Shown piece after piece: positions 1-6,314 of a DNA stretch of 7,678 nucleotides (its first letter is position 1; each line of letters starts with the position of its first letter). Under the pieces are notes generated by a model. The model ran no database searches. It worked only from the letters and a program-made list of their open reading frames with translations, and was not told where the DNA came from. A program made the position numbers and the translations under genes. The stretch is from an uncultured Cellvibrio sp. (lineage in GTDB: Bacteria > Pseudomonadota > Gammaproteobacteria > Pseudomonadales > Cellvibrionaceae), in NCBI GenBank assembly GCA_946886255.1, contig CAMPIG010000227.1, positions 1 through 7,678 on the forward strand. The letters are read 5' to 3'.

Positions 1-564
1 TTGCGGCACTTTCATCTCGGCTCACAAATTCTGGCTTTTATTGCCGCGAATGCCCCGGTAAAGGTCGCAACTGACCCACTGGAGCCAGCAACACTCAATG
101 ACCTGAAAGACGAATTATTTTTAAAGCACGACCTGAATCTGTTTAATTTTGTTATTCGTTTAAATCAGGCATTGCGCGACCAGGAAGTGGTTCTGACTGC
201 GGTAACAACCCCCGACTTCAGCATGATTCGTGAGCCAGACCTGGAATTACAATCGCTACCCAAGCGTTGGACAAATTTCATTGACCTGCAAACAGCGATT
301 GAGTTATTTACACCCACGTACCAGTTATTCCTGACGGATAATGATTTCTGGCGCGCGTCCAACTCTCTGCAATTGGATGAACTCATCGGTCTTTATGTCG
401 CCACGATCATGCAGTCGCCAGAACACCTTGTCCTGCTCAATAACAAACATCCCTTGGTACCCATGAGTACATTGCGTGCAGGCCATCGTCTGGTATTGCA
501 TGGATTATCAACCGAGATGCTGCATGCGCTGCTGATGGAAATGAAACATAAGTCTGTCGCATAA
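1..564 (+). CDS. Hypothetical protein, probably truncated at the 5' end by the window edge
   Basis: I do not recognise this protein. The reading frame is open from the first base to a TAA at 562-564, giving 187 residues. The first codon is TTG, which could be a start but is equally likely an internal Leu, because the upstream sequence is missing. The visible part has no signal peptide, transmembrane segment, obvious metal site or nucleotide-binding loop, so a soluble cytoplasmic protein is the simplest reading. It is rich in Leu and looks mostly helical. A short stretch at residues 150-165 (His-Pro-Leu-Val-Pro, then Arg-Ala-Gly-His-Arg) may be a turn-rich element. Codon use resembles its neighbours, so nothing suggests recent transfer. 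It converges with the YiaD-like gene and shares a terminator hairpin that begins at its stop codon. It could be the C-terminal part of a larger protein. Confidence 0.75.
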   Translation: MRHFHLGSQILAFIAANAPVKVATDPLEPATLNDLKDELFLKHDLNLFNFVIRLNQALRDQEVVLTAVTTPDFSMIREPDLELQSLPKRWTNFIDLQTAIELFTPTYQLFLTDNDFWRASNSLQLDELIGLYVATIMQSPEHLVLLNNKHPLVPMSTLRAGHRLVLHGLSTEMLHALLMEMKHKSVA

Positions 565-594
565 AAAAACCGCCTGATAAGGGCGGCTTTTTTT
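563..594. terminator. Bidirectional intrinsic terminator between two convergent genes
   Basis: A 5-bp GC stem (CCGCC at 570-574, GGCGG at 582-586) with a 7-nt loop is flanked by seven A on the left and seven T (588-594) on the right. Read on the plus strand it ends the hypothetical gene, whose stop codon it overlaps. Read on the minus strand the A-run becomes a U-tail and it can end the YiaD-like gene, whose stop is at 611-613. Confidence 0.85.
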
Positions 595-610
595 GACGGC
601 TATTATCTGG

Positions 611-1261
611 TTATTCCAATGGCAACAATTCCAGCTCAACGCGACGGTTTGCCTGACGGCCCGCGTCGGTGTCATTGGTCGCGATGGGGTAACGAGGACC
701 GTAACCATAAGACTGGATGCGACCAGCGGCAACCTTACGCTCGGACAAATAATTACGCACACTGTTTGCACGTTGTTCGCTCAGCGTCTGATTCAATTGT
801 GCACCGCCGGTAGAGTCGGTATGACCGCTGATCTTGATTGCAGTCTTGTTGAATTCAGCCAGCACCAACGCTACAGAATCCAGCACATCATAGAAATCTG
901 AACGAATAACGGCACTGCCGGTATCAAAGGTGATATTGCCGGGCATAATCAAATAAATTTTGTCGCCTTCACGACGCACCTGCACACCGGTACCTTGCAA
1001 GCGCTGACGCAATGCAGCCTCCTGGCGATCCATGTAATAACCCACACCGCCGCCGATAGCACCACCGGCCAGGGCACCAGTCAATGCACCTTTTTTGCGA
1101 TCACTTTTGCTGGCTGATGCTGCACCGATTACCGCCCCGGCAACGGCACCGATTCCTGCGCCTTTTGCTGTGTTGCTGGCTTTCTGCTCACCAGTGTAAG
1201 GGTCAGTTGACATACAACCGAATAAAAAGAATGCAGATAACAAGGCAATTAACTGTTTCAT
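611..1261 (-). CDS. yiaD: YiaD-like OmpA-family outer-membrane lipoprotein
   Basis: This is a 216-residue lipoprotein that probably anchors the outer membrane to peptidoglycan. A signal peptide (residues 1-15) ends in the lipobox Leu-Phe-Gly-Cys with the acylated Cys at 16. Next comes the Asp-Pro-Tyr-Thr-Gly-Glu segment typical of YiaD, then two glycine-zipper stretches (about 34-50 and 58-76). The OmpA C-terminal domain runs from about 105 to 213. Within it, Asp149 (His-Thr-Asp-Ser-Thr-Gly) and Arg164 (Ser-Glu-Gln-Arg-Ala) are the expected diaminopimelate-binding pair, followed by Asn-Arg-Arg-Val-Glu at 205-209. Length and layout match E. coli YiaD (about 219 residues), which is known as a multicopy suppressor of a bamD mutation. 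The ATG at 1261 follows a good ribosome site (AGAGGA, 1268-1273). It is a single-gene unit with its own promoter. The YiaD name rests on recalled similarity; membership in the OmpA lipoprotein family is secure. Confidence 0.93.
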   Translation of the reverse strand: MKQLIALLSAFFLFGCMSTDPYTGEQKASNTAKGAGIGAVAGAVIGAASASKSDRKKGALTGALAGGAIGGGVGYYMDRQEAALRQRLQGTGVQVRREGDKIYLIMPGNITFDTGSAVIRSDFYDVLDSVALVLAEFNKTAIKISGHTDSTGGAQLNQTLSEQRANSVRNYLSERKVAAGRIQSYGYGPRYPIATNDTDAGRQANRRVELELLPLE

Positions 1262-1313
1262 GAAACGTCCTCTTGTGAGACAGATGATGGAAATTGGTTA
1301 GCAAGATAACAGG

Positions 1314-1344
1314 ATTTTAAGAAAATTAAATGGTGTTTTGTCAA
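1314..1344 (-). promoter_or_regulatory. Sigma-70-type promoter of the YiaD-like gene
   Basis: On the minus strand a perfect -35 box TTGACA (1339-1344) is followed after 19 bp by TAAAAT (1314-1319), five of six matches to the -10 consensus. The 19-bp spacer is longer than the usual 16-18. The predicted transcript would carry a leader of about 45 nt before the ATG at 1261. Confidence 0.6.
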
Positions 1345-1365
1345 AGTTTTATCGGCACAATAGAC

Positions 1366-1380
1366 CCGAATCAAATTCGG
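1366..1380. repeat. Short perfect inverted repeat in the divergent intergenic region
   Basis: CCGAAT (1366-1371) and ATTCGG (1375-1380) form a 6-bp perfect inverted repeat around a 3-nt centre. It lies 22 bp upstream of the YiaD-like -35 box and about 135 bp upstream of the LRR gene. It could be an operator half-site pair or chance; no T-run follows, so it is not a terminator. Confidence 0.35.
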
Positions 1381-1422
1381 CAGTTCAATCATTCCAATTG
1401 GTTGAGCCAAGCCCGATTTCGA

Positions 1423-1463
1423 TTCAGCTCAGGTTCAGCTTTTAGGAGAGATAGCAATATTAA
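1423..1463 (+). promoter_or_regulatory. Candidate activator-dependent promoter with 11-bp-spaced direct repeats
   Basis: TTCAGCT occurs twice, at 1423-1429 and 1434-1440, exactly 11 bp apart start to start, or about one helical turn. Tandem half-sites of this spacing are typical of OmpR/PhoB-family response regulators. The second copy lies where a -35 box should be for a weak -10 (TATTAA, 1458-1463), with no consensus -35, as expected when a bound activator recruits polymerase. A purine-rich AGGAGAG (1444-1450) sits between. Transcription would begin near 1470, giving the LRR gene a leader of about 45 nt. The repeats are seen; the regulator and the start site are inferred. Confidence 0.4.
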
Positions 1464-1514
1464 GTTGTTTTTTAATAGGCTATTGACTGAAGTCCTCACG
1501 GTTATTTTAAGCGG

Positions 1515-2042
1515 ATGATATTGCAAATGAACTCTTATTACGTCACAAGAATTTTGCTACTGGCTGGCATCTGCCTGGCAGGGGCTTGCAGCTATTCCGT
1601 CAGCGTCAATGATAACGTCGTTTACACACCGGAACCGTTATTTACCGACTACCAGATAGCCGACGACAACCTCCGTCGCTGCATAGAGCAGACTATTGCG
1701 GATAAGAAAATCACCAGTACTTCACAATTAACATTCCTTAATTGCAGCAGCGCCGGTATTGCAAATCTCGCGGGACTCGAACGTTTTGATGGATTGGAGG
1801 AACTTAATCTGGCCTCCAATCAGCTGAAAACTGTCGCGCCACTTAATAAACTTACGCGATTGAAAACCTTAGTTCTGCGTGAAAACCAACTTACGAGTGT
1901 CGCACCCCTGTTAGGGTTGCTAAAACTTGTACAGCTGGATCTGGAAAAAAATTCACATCTTGATTGTATAGATGTCAATCAATTGGCGATGAACATGAAG
2001 GAAACCAACGCGGAGATATTAAAGCCGGAACAGTGTCGATAA
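1515..2042 (+). CDS. Small leucine-rich-repeat lipoprotein
   Basis: This 175-residue exported protein carries internalin/SDS22-like leucine-rich repeats. A hydrophobic signal segment (about 12-24) ends in Leu-Ala-Gly-Ala-Cys, with Cys25 the likely lipidation site. Ala at -3 is less usual than Leu, so the lipobox is slightly off consensus; Ser at +2 would favour the outer membrane. Repeats follow at an exact 22-residue period: a degenerate one at 71-92, clear ones at 93-114 and 115-136 (both with Leu-x-Leu, Asn-Gln-Leu and Val-Ala-Pro-Leu), and a fading one from 137. Four further Cys (56, 77, 151, 174) could form disulfides capping the repeat stack. Such repeats usually bind other proteins; no enzyme domain is present and the partner is unknown. 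The start is uncertain: ATG 1515 and ATG 1527 are both possible and neither has a strong ribosome site. The gene stands alone between divergent and convergent neighbours. Confidence 0.85.
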   Translation: MILQMNSYYVTRILLLAGICLAGACSYSVSVNDNVVYTPEPLFTDYQIADDNLRRCIEQTIADKKITSTSQLTFLNCSSAGIANLAGLERFDGLEELNLASNQLKTVAPLNKLTRLKTLVLRENQLTSVAPLLGLLKLVQLDLEKNSHLDCIDVNQLAMNMKETNAEILKPEQCR

Positions 2043-2064
2043 ACCCGGCGTAACATATGAAGAC

Positions 2065-2089
2065 GGCTAACACCGAAAGGTTGTTAGCC
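2065..2089. other. Stable hairpin with GAAA tetraloop between convergent genes
   Basis: GGCTAACA (2065-2072) pairs with TGTTAGCC (2082-2089). After a one-base bulge (2081), CC pairs with GG around the loop GAAA (2075-2078), a GNRA tetraloop on the plus-strand RNA. The hairpin lies 22 nt after the LRR stop and 8 nt after the PilZ stop on the other strand. No T-run follows on either strand, so it is not a classical intrinsic terminator. It may protect 3' ends or take part in factor-dependent termination. Confidence 0.5.
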
Positions 2090-2097
2090 AATGGGAA

Positions 2098-2367
2098 TCA
2101 GCGGCCCACAAACATCAAACCGATGGTATTACGCAACTGGTGAACAACTTTCATTTTCACCGGATCAATATTGATAGGCCCTACGGCTTTCTTGAAGCGC
2201 ACCATAACTTCCGTACCAACAGGCGGGTTAGGTTGGTTCTCAATTTGAACAAGAGCACCGCCATCAGAGATGTCCTTGGTAAATCCCACAATCGTACCGA
2301 AGCTCGGATGACTCATTTCTACTCTTACCGAGGTCGATGTGCGTTCAAACATGCGACGTTCAATCAC
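2098..2367 (-). CDS. Single-domain PilZ protein, predicted c-di-GMP receptor
   Basis: This 89-residue cytoplasmic protein is almost entirely one PilZ domain, the family that binds the second messenger cyclic di-GMP and relays it to motility, pili or polysaccharide machinery. Both ligand motifs are intact: RxxxR as Arg5-Met-Phe-Glu-Arg9 and (D/N)xSxxG as Asp32-Ile-Ser-Asp-Gly-Gly37, followed by the beta-barrel strands. Binding is therefore predicted rather than a degenerate PilZ fold. I place the start at the GTG at 2365-2367, because AGGAG (2375-2379) is 7 nt upstream of it. The TTG two codons earlier, at 2371-2373, lies only 1 nt from that ribosome site. It has no operon partner: it is convergent with the LRR lipoprotein and is separated from purC, upstream on the same strand, by a terminator. 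The output process cannot be read from this context. Confidence 0.9.
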   Translation of the reverse strand: MIERRMFERTSTSVRVEMSHPSFGTIVGFTKDISDGGALVQIENQPNPPVGTEVMVRFKKAVGPINIDPVKMKVVHQLRNTIGLMFVGR

Positions 2368-2395
2368 AGTCAAGCTCCTGATTTTCTGAAAGTTA

Positions 2396-2401
2396 ATTGT
2401 A
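2396..2401 (-). promoter_or_regulatory. Possible -10 box for the PilZ gene
   Basis: TACAAT on the minus strand matches the -10 consensus at five of six positions and would give a leader of roughly 20-25 nt. I see no good -35 box 16-18 bp upstream of it, so this is a weak call. Confidence 0.3.
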
Positions 2402-2490
2402 CTCGGCGCTAAAAATGCCTATCTCCGGCAAGCTTTAACAAGCATAGAACAGTTCTGCCACATTGAAAGTGGGCTGGGCCAGAATTTGGC

Positions 2491-2515
2491 TGAAGAAAAG
2501 GGGCCGGAGCCCCTT
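2491..2515 (-). terminator. Intrinsic terminator of the dapA-bamC-MBL-purC operon
   Basis: On the minus strand AAGGGGC and GCCCCTT (2509-2515 and 2498-2504) form a 7-bp stem with a 4-nt loop, followed by the pyrimidine tail TTCTTC. It lies about 40 nt after the purC stop and before the PilZ promoter region, so it isolates the PilZ gene from the operon. Confidence 0.8.
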
Positions 2516-2531
2516 AGCGTGACGTATTACA

Positions 2532-2551
2532 CACTGGTATACAAACCAGTG
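2532..2551 (-). other. Second hairpin directly after the purC stop codon
   Basis: CACTGGT (2532-2538) and ACCAGTG (2545-2551) form a perfect 7-bp stem with a 6-nt loop, beginning 4 nt beyond the purC stop codon. No U-tail follows it. Together with the terminator stem at 2498-2515 it gives the operon mRNA a double-hairpin 3' end, which may help resist 3' exonucleases. Confidence 0.55.
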
Positions 2552-2555
2552 ACGG

Positions 2556-3266
2556 TCAGAAACTCAACCCCAAACGCTTGCCCACCAGTTCGTATGATTC
2601 CACAACATTACCAAGATTCTGGCGGAAGCGGTCTTTATCCAGCTTTTCGCGGGTGTCTTTGTCCCACAAACGACAACCATCCGGCGAAAATTCATCGCCC
2701 AGGATAACCTCGCCTTTGAACAATCCGAACTCGATCTTGAAATCCACCAGCAACATGTTACCGCCGGCAAACAAATCCTTGAGCACGCCGTTGACCTTGA
2801 AGGTCAACTCTTTCATGCGCGCGACTTGCTCAGCCGTGGCCCACCCGAAAGACTGGATGTGCGATTCATTAACCATCGGATCGCCTAATGCATCGTTCTT
2901 CAAAAAGAATTCAAAAGTTGGGGGATTCAACTCAATACCTTCCTGCACCCCCAAACGACGCGTGATGGACCCGGCAGCAATATTACGCACAACACACTCC
3001 ACCGGAATCATGTCCATCTTTTTCACGAGGGATTCGGTATCAGACAGCAGTTTTTCAAAGTGGGTAGGAATGCCCGCTTCCTGCAATTTACCCATGATGA
3101 AGGCATTAAATTTGTTGTTAACCATGCCTTTGCGATCCAACTGCTCAATGCGTTTACCGTCAAACGCTGAGGTGTCGTTGCGGAATAACATGACCAGTCG
3201 ATCCGGGTCATCGGTCTTGAAAACAGATTTTGCCTTACCCGCGTAAAGTTGTTCGCGTTTTTCCAT
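2556..3266 (-). CDS. purC: Phosphoribosylaminoimidazole-succinocarboxamide synthase (SAICAR synthetase)
   Basis: PurC (EC 6.3.2.6) joins aspartate to CAIR using ATP, forming SAICAR in de novo purine synthesis in the cytoplasm. The 236-residue length and full collinearity match the short bacterial PurC (237 in E. coli). The N-terminal Leu-Tyr-Ala-Gly-Lys-Ala-Lys is the ATP-binding loop. The Arg-Asn-Asp-Thr-Ser-Ala-Phe-Asp-Gly segment follows, then the two family signatures Val-Val-Arg-Asn-Ile-Ala-Ala-Gly-Ser (about 92-100) and Leu-Val-Asp-Phe-Lys-Ile-Glu-Phe-Gly (about 173-181). Gly-Asp-Glu-Phe-Ser-Pro-Asp-Gly lies near 190. Two ATGs are adjacent (3267-3269 and 3264-3266). I chose the second because the N-terminus then aligns without a gap to known PurC proteins and its distance to an AGCAGG ribosome site is better. 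It is the last gene of its operon, 49 nt after the MBL gene, with no PurR-like operator seen in that gap. Confidence 0.98.
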   Translation of the reverse strand: MEKREQLYAGKAKSVFKTDDPDRLVMLFRNDTSAFDGKRIEQLDRKGMVNNKFNAFIMGKLQEAGIPTHFEKLLSDTESLVKKMDMIPVECVVRNIAAGSITRRLGVQEGIELNPPTFEFFLKNDALGDPMVNESHIQSFGWATAEQVARMKELTFKVNGVLKDLFAGGNMLLVDFKIEFGLFKGEVILGDEFSPDGCRLWDKDTREKLDKDRFRQNLGNVVESYELVGKRLGLSF

Positions 3267-3315
3267 CATGTTGCCTGCTGTAAATAAGAAAACTATCGGT
3301 TGGTAAAAGTCAGGG

Positions 3316-4074
3316 TTACACCAGCGTCAGCCAATCAAAACCTTCGTTCTGACAAGCGTAGGTTACCTGTTTGATCTGGGATGTTACCGGCATCAGGGCC
3401 GCCTGTGCCAGCGCCGGCGTATTGTTTTGTTGGCTGATATGTGCCACCACCAGGTGCTGCAATCGCCGGGTATCAACACGTTGCAAAAAACCGGCGGCCT
3501 GCTGATTACTCAGATGACCCCACTGCCCTCCCACACGTTGCTTGAGCGAGGGAGGATAACTGCCGTAAGCCAGCATCGCCGGATCATGGTTTGCTTCGAG
3601 CACCATCGCATCACAGGACTGGTAACAGGCTTCAACGTGGGGCGTAATACTACCCAAATCAGTGAGTATTCCCAAGCGGAGACCGGCAAATTCAAGAACA
3701 AATTGTGCGGGTTCGCGCGCGTCATGGGGAACAGCCACCGGCTTTACCGTTAAGCCGTTAATCTCGAAAGGGGTATAGGCATGAATGAGACGCAGATCGG
3801 GAAGCTCACCCAAATTCCGGCTGTGAAACGTACCGGGCGTCATGTAAACCGGGATCTGGTAACGGCGCGCCAGGGCGGCAACGCCTTTTATATGATCTGA
3901 GTGTTCATGGGTGACTAGAATGGCAGCAAGCTGTTCGGCACGCCGGTCAAGACGCAAAAGACGCTGCTCGGTGTCTTTGACGCTGAAACCGCAATCGATA
4001 AGCAGTGCGCCTGTCGCCCATTCCACCAAAGTGGAATTACCACGACTGCCACTGCCCAGCGATGCAAAACGCAT
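3316..4074 (-). CDS. MBL-fold metallo-hydrolase, YycJ/WalJ type
   Basis: This is a 252-residue soluble metallo-beta-lactamase-fold enzyme. The opening [14 protein letters not shown] is characteristic of the YycJ/WalJ group. The metal-binding motif His56-x-His58-x-Asp60-His61 is intact. Later ligand-like residues are His117-Asp118 (Pro-His-Asp-Ala), Asp139 (Leu-Thr-Asp-Leu-Gly), His187 (Gly-His-Leu-Ser-Asn) and His212 (Ala-His-Ile-Ser). A two-metal phosphodiesterase is therefore expected. YycJ from Bacillus has been described as a 5'-to-3' DNA exonuclease, but whether the gammaproteobacterial member shares this role is not known to me. It begins 10 nt after the bamC stop, with AAGGAAAA overlapping that stop as ribosome site, so translation is probably coupled. 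Pseudomonas has the same bamC-MBL-purC order as I recall. Its link to envelope or purine metabolism is unexplained. Confidence 0.93.
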   Translation of the reverse strand: MRFASLGSGSRGNSTLVEWATGALLIDCGFSVKDTEQRLLRLDRRAEQLAAILVTHEHSDHIKGVAALARRYQIPVYMTPGTFHSRNLGELPDLRLIHAYTPFEINGLTVKPVAVPHDAREPAQFVLEFAGLRLGILTDLGSITPHVEACYQSCDAMVLEANHDPAMLAYGSYPPSLKQRVGGQWGHLSNQQAAGFLQRVDTRRLQHLVVAHISQQNNTPALAQAALMPVTSQIKQVTYACQNEGFDWLTLV

Positions 4075-4084
4075 AGCGTTTTCC

Positions 4085-5311
4085 TTAAATGAGGTTCTTC
4101 CGCAGAATGGTCAGCATCTCACGCGCTTTACGCGGCTCAAGACGCTTACCGTAAGGGTCACGTACCCGCACAGTCAGATTACCCTCTTCACCCGATACAA
4201 TCACCAGGTAACCCGGTGCATCCGGCAGAGTCTGCTCCTTTTTACGATTCGACAAGGGCGCCTGATCAAGTGCAGCACCTTGCGGCAGGTTCGCCGTCAA
4301 TTCTTCCAAGGTGTAGGGACTTTTTAATTTGATACGCTCTTCTTCGGGCTGGCCAAATATCGCCGTCACCCATTTGGCATTTCTGATACCGTTCCACTTG
4401 CGACTAAACCAGCCCGGCCCTTCCGGATCTATCTTGCGATAGTGCACATAGAAAATACCTGTCGCCGCATCACTTTCATAAGGCGAGAAACCTTCCTGTT
4501 TGACGGCGTGAGACAAGGTACCCAAGGCACGCGCACGATCCAGTTTCAGACGCATCACCGGCTCCTTACGCAAAATACCCAGGTTGGCTTTGGTAGAACC
4601 ACCAATAGATTGCGCCAACAGGGATGTACCGCCTTCAGTGGTATCGCTGGCCAGTGTCGCTGCTAACTCATCCAATAACCATTTTTCCTTTTCAGCATTG
4701 ACCGACGCTTGCGGCCAATTAACCGGAGCCGGTGGTGTAGCGCCGGTTGGAACACTGAGATGAATAATATGAATCTCGCTGGTTTCTGGCTGAACGCCCT
4801 GATCTATCTGAATGCGATATTTATCGTAGGTGCTGAGATCAGTTTTGAATTGAATCCAATCTGTTTCGATGACACCGCTGCTGATATCAGCGGAGGCCAC
4901 TGCCAGTCCATTGACGTTCAGGAAGTGACGCACACGCGGCCAGACTTCTCCCGGTGCCACGTTCATCAAAATCCAGGTTTGTTGGCCCAAGCGTTGAATC
5001 TTGACGCTCTCTTCCAGCATATTTGCGGAAAGCGGTAACGGCCGGGGAATTTCGTTGTTCTCAGGGTCCGCTTCGTAGCCGAAATCCGACTCGGTAATCG
5101 GGGGGATGGGATAAAGCTCACCCAAGGCGCTTTTGTCCAGGTTTTCATCCAATACCAAAGGGGGGATGTTATCGGCCATCAAGTAGTCGTTCTCGCGATT
5201 GCGAAACACTCCATCATCACCGAAGAAAAAGCCACAACCAGACAGCGAAACATTCAGTAGCGCCAGTAACACATATAATGCTGGCGACTTTTTAACAGTC
5301 ATTATTCTCAT
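4085..5311 (-). CDS. bamC: Outer-membrane protein assembly factor BamC (NlpB)
   Basis: BamC is a lipoprotein of the BamABCDE complex that folds beta-barrel proteins into the outer membrane. A Lys-Lys n-region and hydrophobic core end in the lipobox Leu-Ser-Gly-Cys with Cys26 lipidated. The following unstructured segment has the conserved BamC pattern Asn-Asp-Tyr-Leu near 41-44, Pro-Pro-Leu near 50-52 and Leu-Tyr-Pro-Ile-Pro at 66-70. This part contacts BamD in the E. coli complex. Two helix-grip domains should fill the rest, the first around the Trp-rich segment near 110-200 and the second near 245-400. At 408 residues it is longer than E. coli BamC (344). The stop of dapA is 9 nt upstream, supporting co-transcription as in E. 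coli. The start is either ATG 5311 or the in-frame ATG at 5302; both leave a proper signal peptide, and I keep the first. Confidence 0.93.
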   Translation of the reverse strand: MRIMTVKKSPALYVLLALLNVSLSGCGFFFGDDGVFRNRENDYLMADNIPPLVLDENLDKSALGELYPIPPITESDFGYEADPENNEIPRPLPLSANMLEESVKIQRLGQQTWILMNVAPGEVWPRVRHFLNVNGLAVASADISSGVIETDWIQFKTDLSTYDKYRIQIDQGVQPETSEIHIIHLSVPTGATPPAPVNWPQASVNAEKEKWLLDELAATLASDTTEGGTSLLAQSIGGSTKANLGILRKEPVMRLKLDRARALGTLSHAVKQEGFSPYESDAATGIFYVHYRKIDPEGPGWFSRKWNGIRNAKWVTAIFGQPEEERIKLKSPYTLEELTANLPQGAALDQAPLSNRKKEQTLPDAPGYLVIVSGEEGNLTVRVRDPYGKRLEPRKAREMLTILRKNLI

Positions 5312-5320
5312 GAATCGTCT

Positions 5321-6196
5321 CTACAACAGCCCGGCGGATTGCAGGGCAGATTTAACCTGTGGGTGATACTGCGCCGACAGACGTGTCAGCGGCAGGCGAA
5401 TACCGGATTGGATCAAACCCAACTGCTCTACCGCCCACTTAACGGGTATCGGATTGGATTCGACAAACATGGCAGCATGCAAGGGTAATAAACCCTCATT
5501 AATCGCACGCGCTTCAACGGCCTGTCCGGCAATTGCCAGCTCACACATCCGAGCGATGGCAGCAGGTACGACATTTGCGGTGACAGAAATATCCCCTTTG
5601 CCACCCAAAAGCATTAATTCTACGGCTGTCGCGTCATCTCCCGAGATAACCACAAAGTCATCCGGTGCTTGCTCGATCAGGGTTTTCGCGCGGCCAAGAT
5701 CACCGGTAGCCTCTTTAATACCGATAATGTTGTCGATCTGAGCGAGACGCAGCGCTGTCTCCGCTCGCATATCCACACCCGTGCGCCCCGGTACGTTGTA
5801 TAGGATTTGGGGGATAGCGACAGCTTTCGCAATAAATTCATGGTGCAGGAAGAGACCTTCCTGGGTGGGTTTGTTGTAGTAAGGCGTCACCAACAGACAA
5901 GCATCTGCGCCCATCGCTTTGGCCGCGGCAGTCAGCCCAACAGCTTCGTCGGTGGCGTTCGCACCGGTTCCGGCAATCACCGGAACGCGACCGTGGACCT
6001 GATCGACAATCTTCCGAATGACTTCCAGATGTTCGTCAACATTCAAGGTAGCTGATTCGCCCGTCGTGCCGACTGCAACGATGGCGTGAGTGCCCTGCTC
6101 CAGATGCCAATCCACCAACTTATGCAGACTGGGCCAGTCCAGCGCATTATCGGGGGTCATGGGGGTCACCAGGGCAACCATACTGCCTTGAATCAT
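5321..6196 (-). CDS. dapA: 4-hydroxy-tetrahydrodipicolinate synthase
   Basis: DapA (EC 4.3.3.7) condenses pyruvate with aspartate semialdehyde, the committed step toward diaminopimelate and lysine. The 291-residue TIM barrel matches the family length. The active site is complete at E. coli numbering: Thr44 and Thr45 in Gly-Thr-Thr-Gly-Glu-Ser, Tyr107 in Thr-Pro-Tyr-Tyr-Asn-Lys-Pro, Tyr133, Arg138 in Val-Pro-Gly-Arg-Thr-Gly, and the Schiff-base Lys161 in Gly-Ile-Lys-Glu-Ala. I place the start at ATG 6196, giving Met-Ile-Gln-Gly-Ser-Met-Val-Ala-Leu-Val-Thr-Pro. GGAG at 6203-6206 is 6 nt upstream. The frame is open further, to 6289, but that 31-residue extension is not part of the family. It is the first gene of the dapA-bamC-MBL-purC operon. 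I found no convincing promoter, lysine riboswitch or terminator in the 118 bp after nadA, so read-through from nadA is possible. Confidence 0.98.
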   Translation of the reverse strand: MIQGSMVALVTPMTPDNALDWPSLHKLVDWHLEQGTHAIVAVGTTGESATLNVDEHLEVIRKIVDQVHGRVPVIAGTGANATDEAVGLTAAAKAMGADACLLVTPYYNKPTQEGLFLHHEFIAKAVAIPQILYNVPGRTGVDMRAETALRLAQIDNIIGIKEATGDLGRAKTLIEQAPDDFVVISGDDATAVELMLLGGKGDISVTANVVPAAIARMCELAIAGQAVEARAINEGLLPLHAAMFVESNPIPVKWAVEQLGLIQSGIRLPLTRLSAQYHPQVKSALQSAGLL

Positions 6197-6314
6197 TAGA
6201 AACTCCGTTATTAAGAACACAACACAGATCTGGCGGTGTTCATAAAATTGCAAAGGCGCAATGGTACTGAGAGGAGCAGCGCGAAACAAGCGCGTTGCGA
6301 TGCAATCGCCCGGC

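Noticed and set aside
593..901. 102-residue plus-strand open frame
   Set aside because: Antisense to the OmpA domain of the YiaD-like gene and overlaps the terminator region; no ribosome site.
1330..1518. 62-residue plus-strand open frame whose TGA overlaps the ATG of the LRR gene
   Set aside because: The ATGA overlap hints at coupling, but there is no clear ribosome site. The frame starts over the YiaD promoter, the composition is unlike a protein, and the likely LRR promoter lies inside it.
2578..3246. 222-residue plus-strand open frame
   Set aside because: It is entirely antisense to purC, which is unambiguous; Ser/Asn-rich shadow composition.
6197..6289. 31-residue N-terminal extension of DapA
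   Set aside because: The frame stays open, but the family starts at the Met-Ile-Gln-Gly-Ser end, and a good GGAG site precedes ATG 6196.
6197..6314. Lysine riboswitch or nadA terminator in the nadA-dapA gap
   Set aside because: 118 bp is too short for a lysine riboswitch. The only hairpin seen is a weak CGCG pairing without a U-tail.
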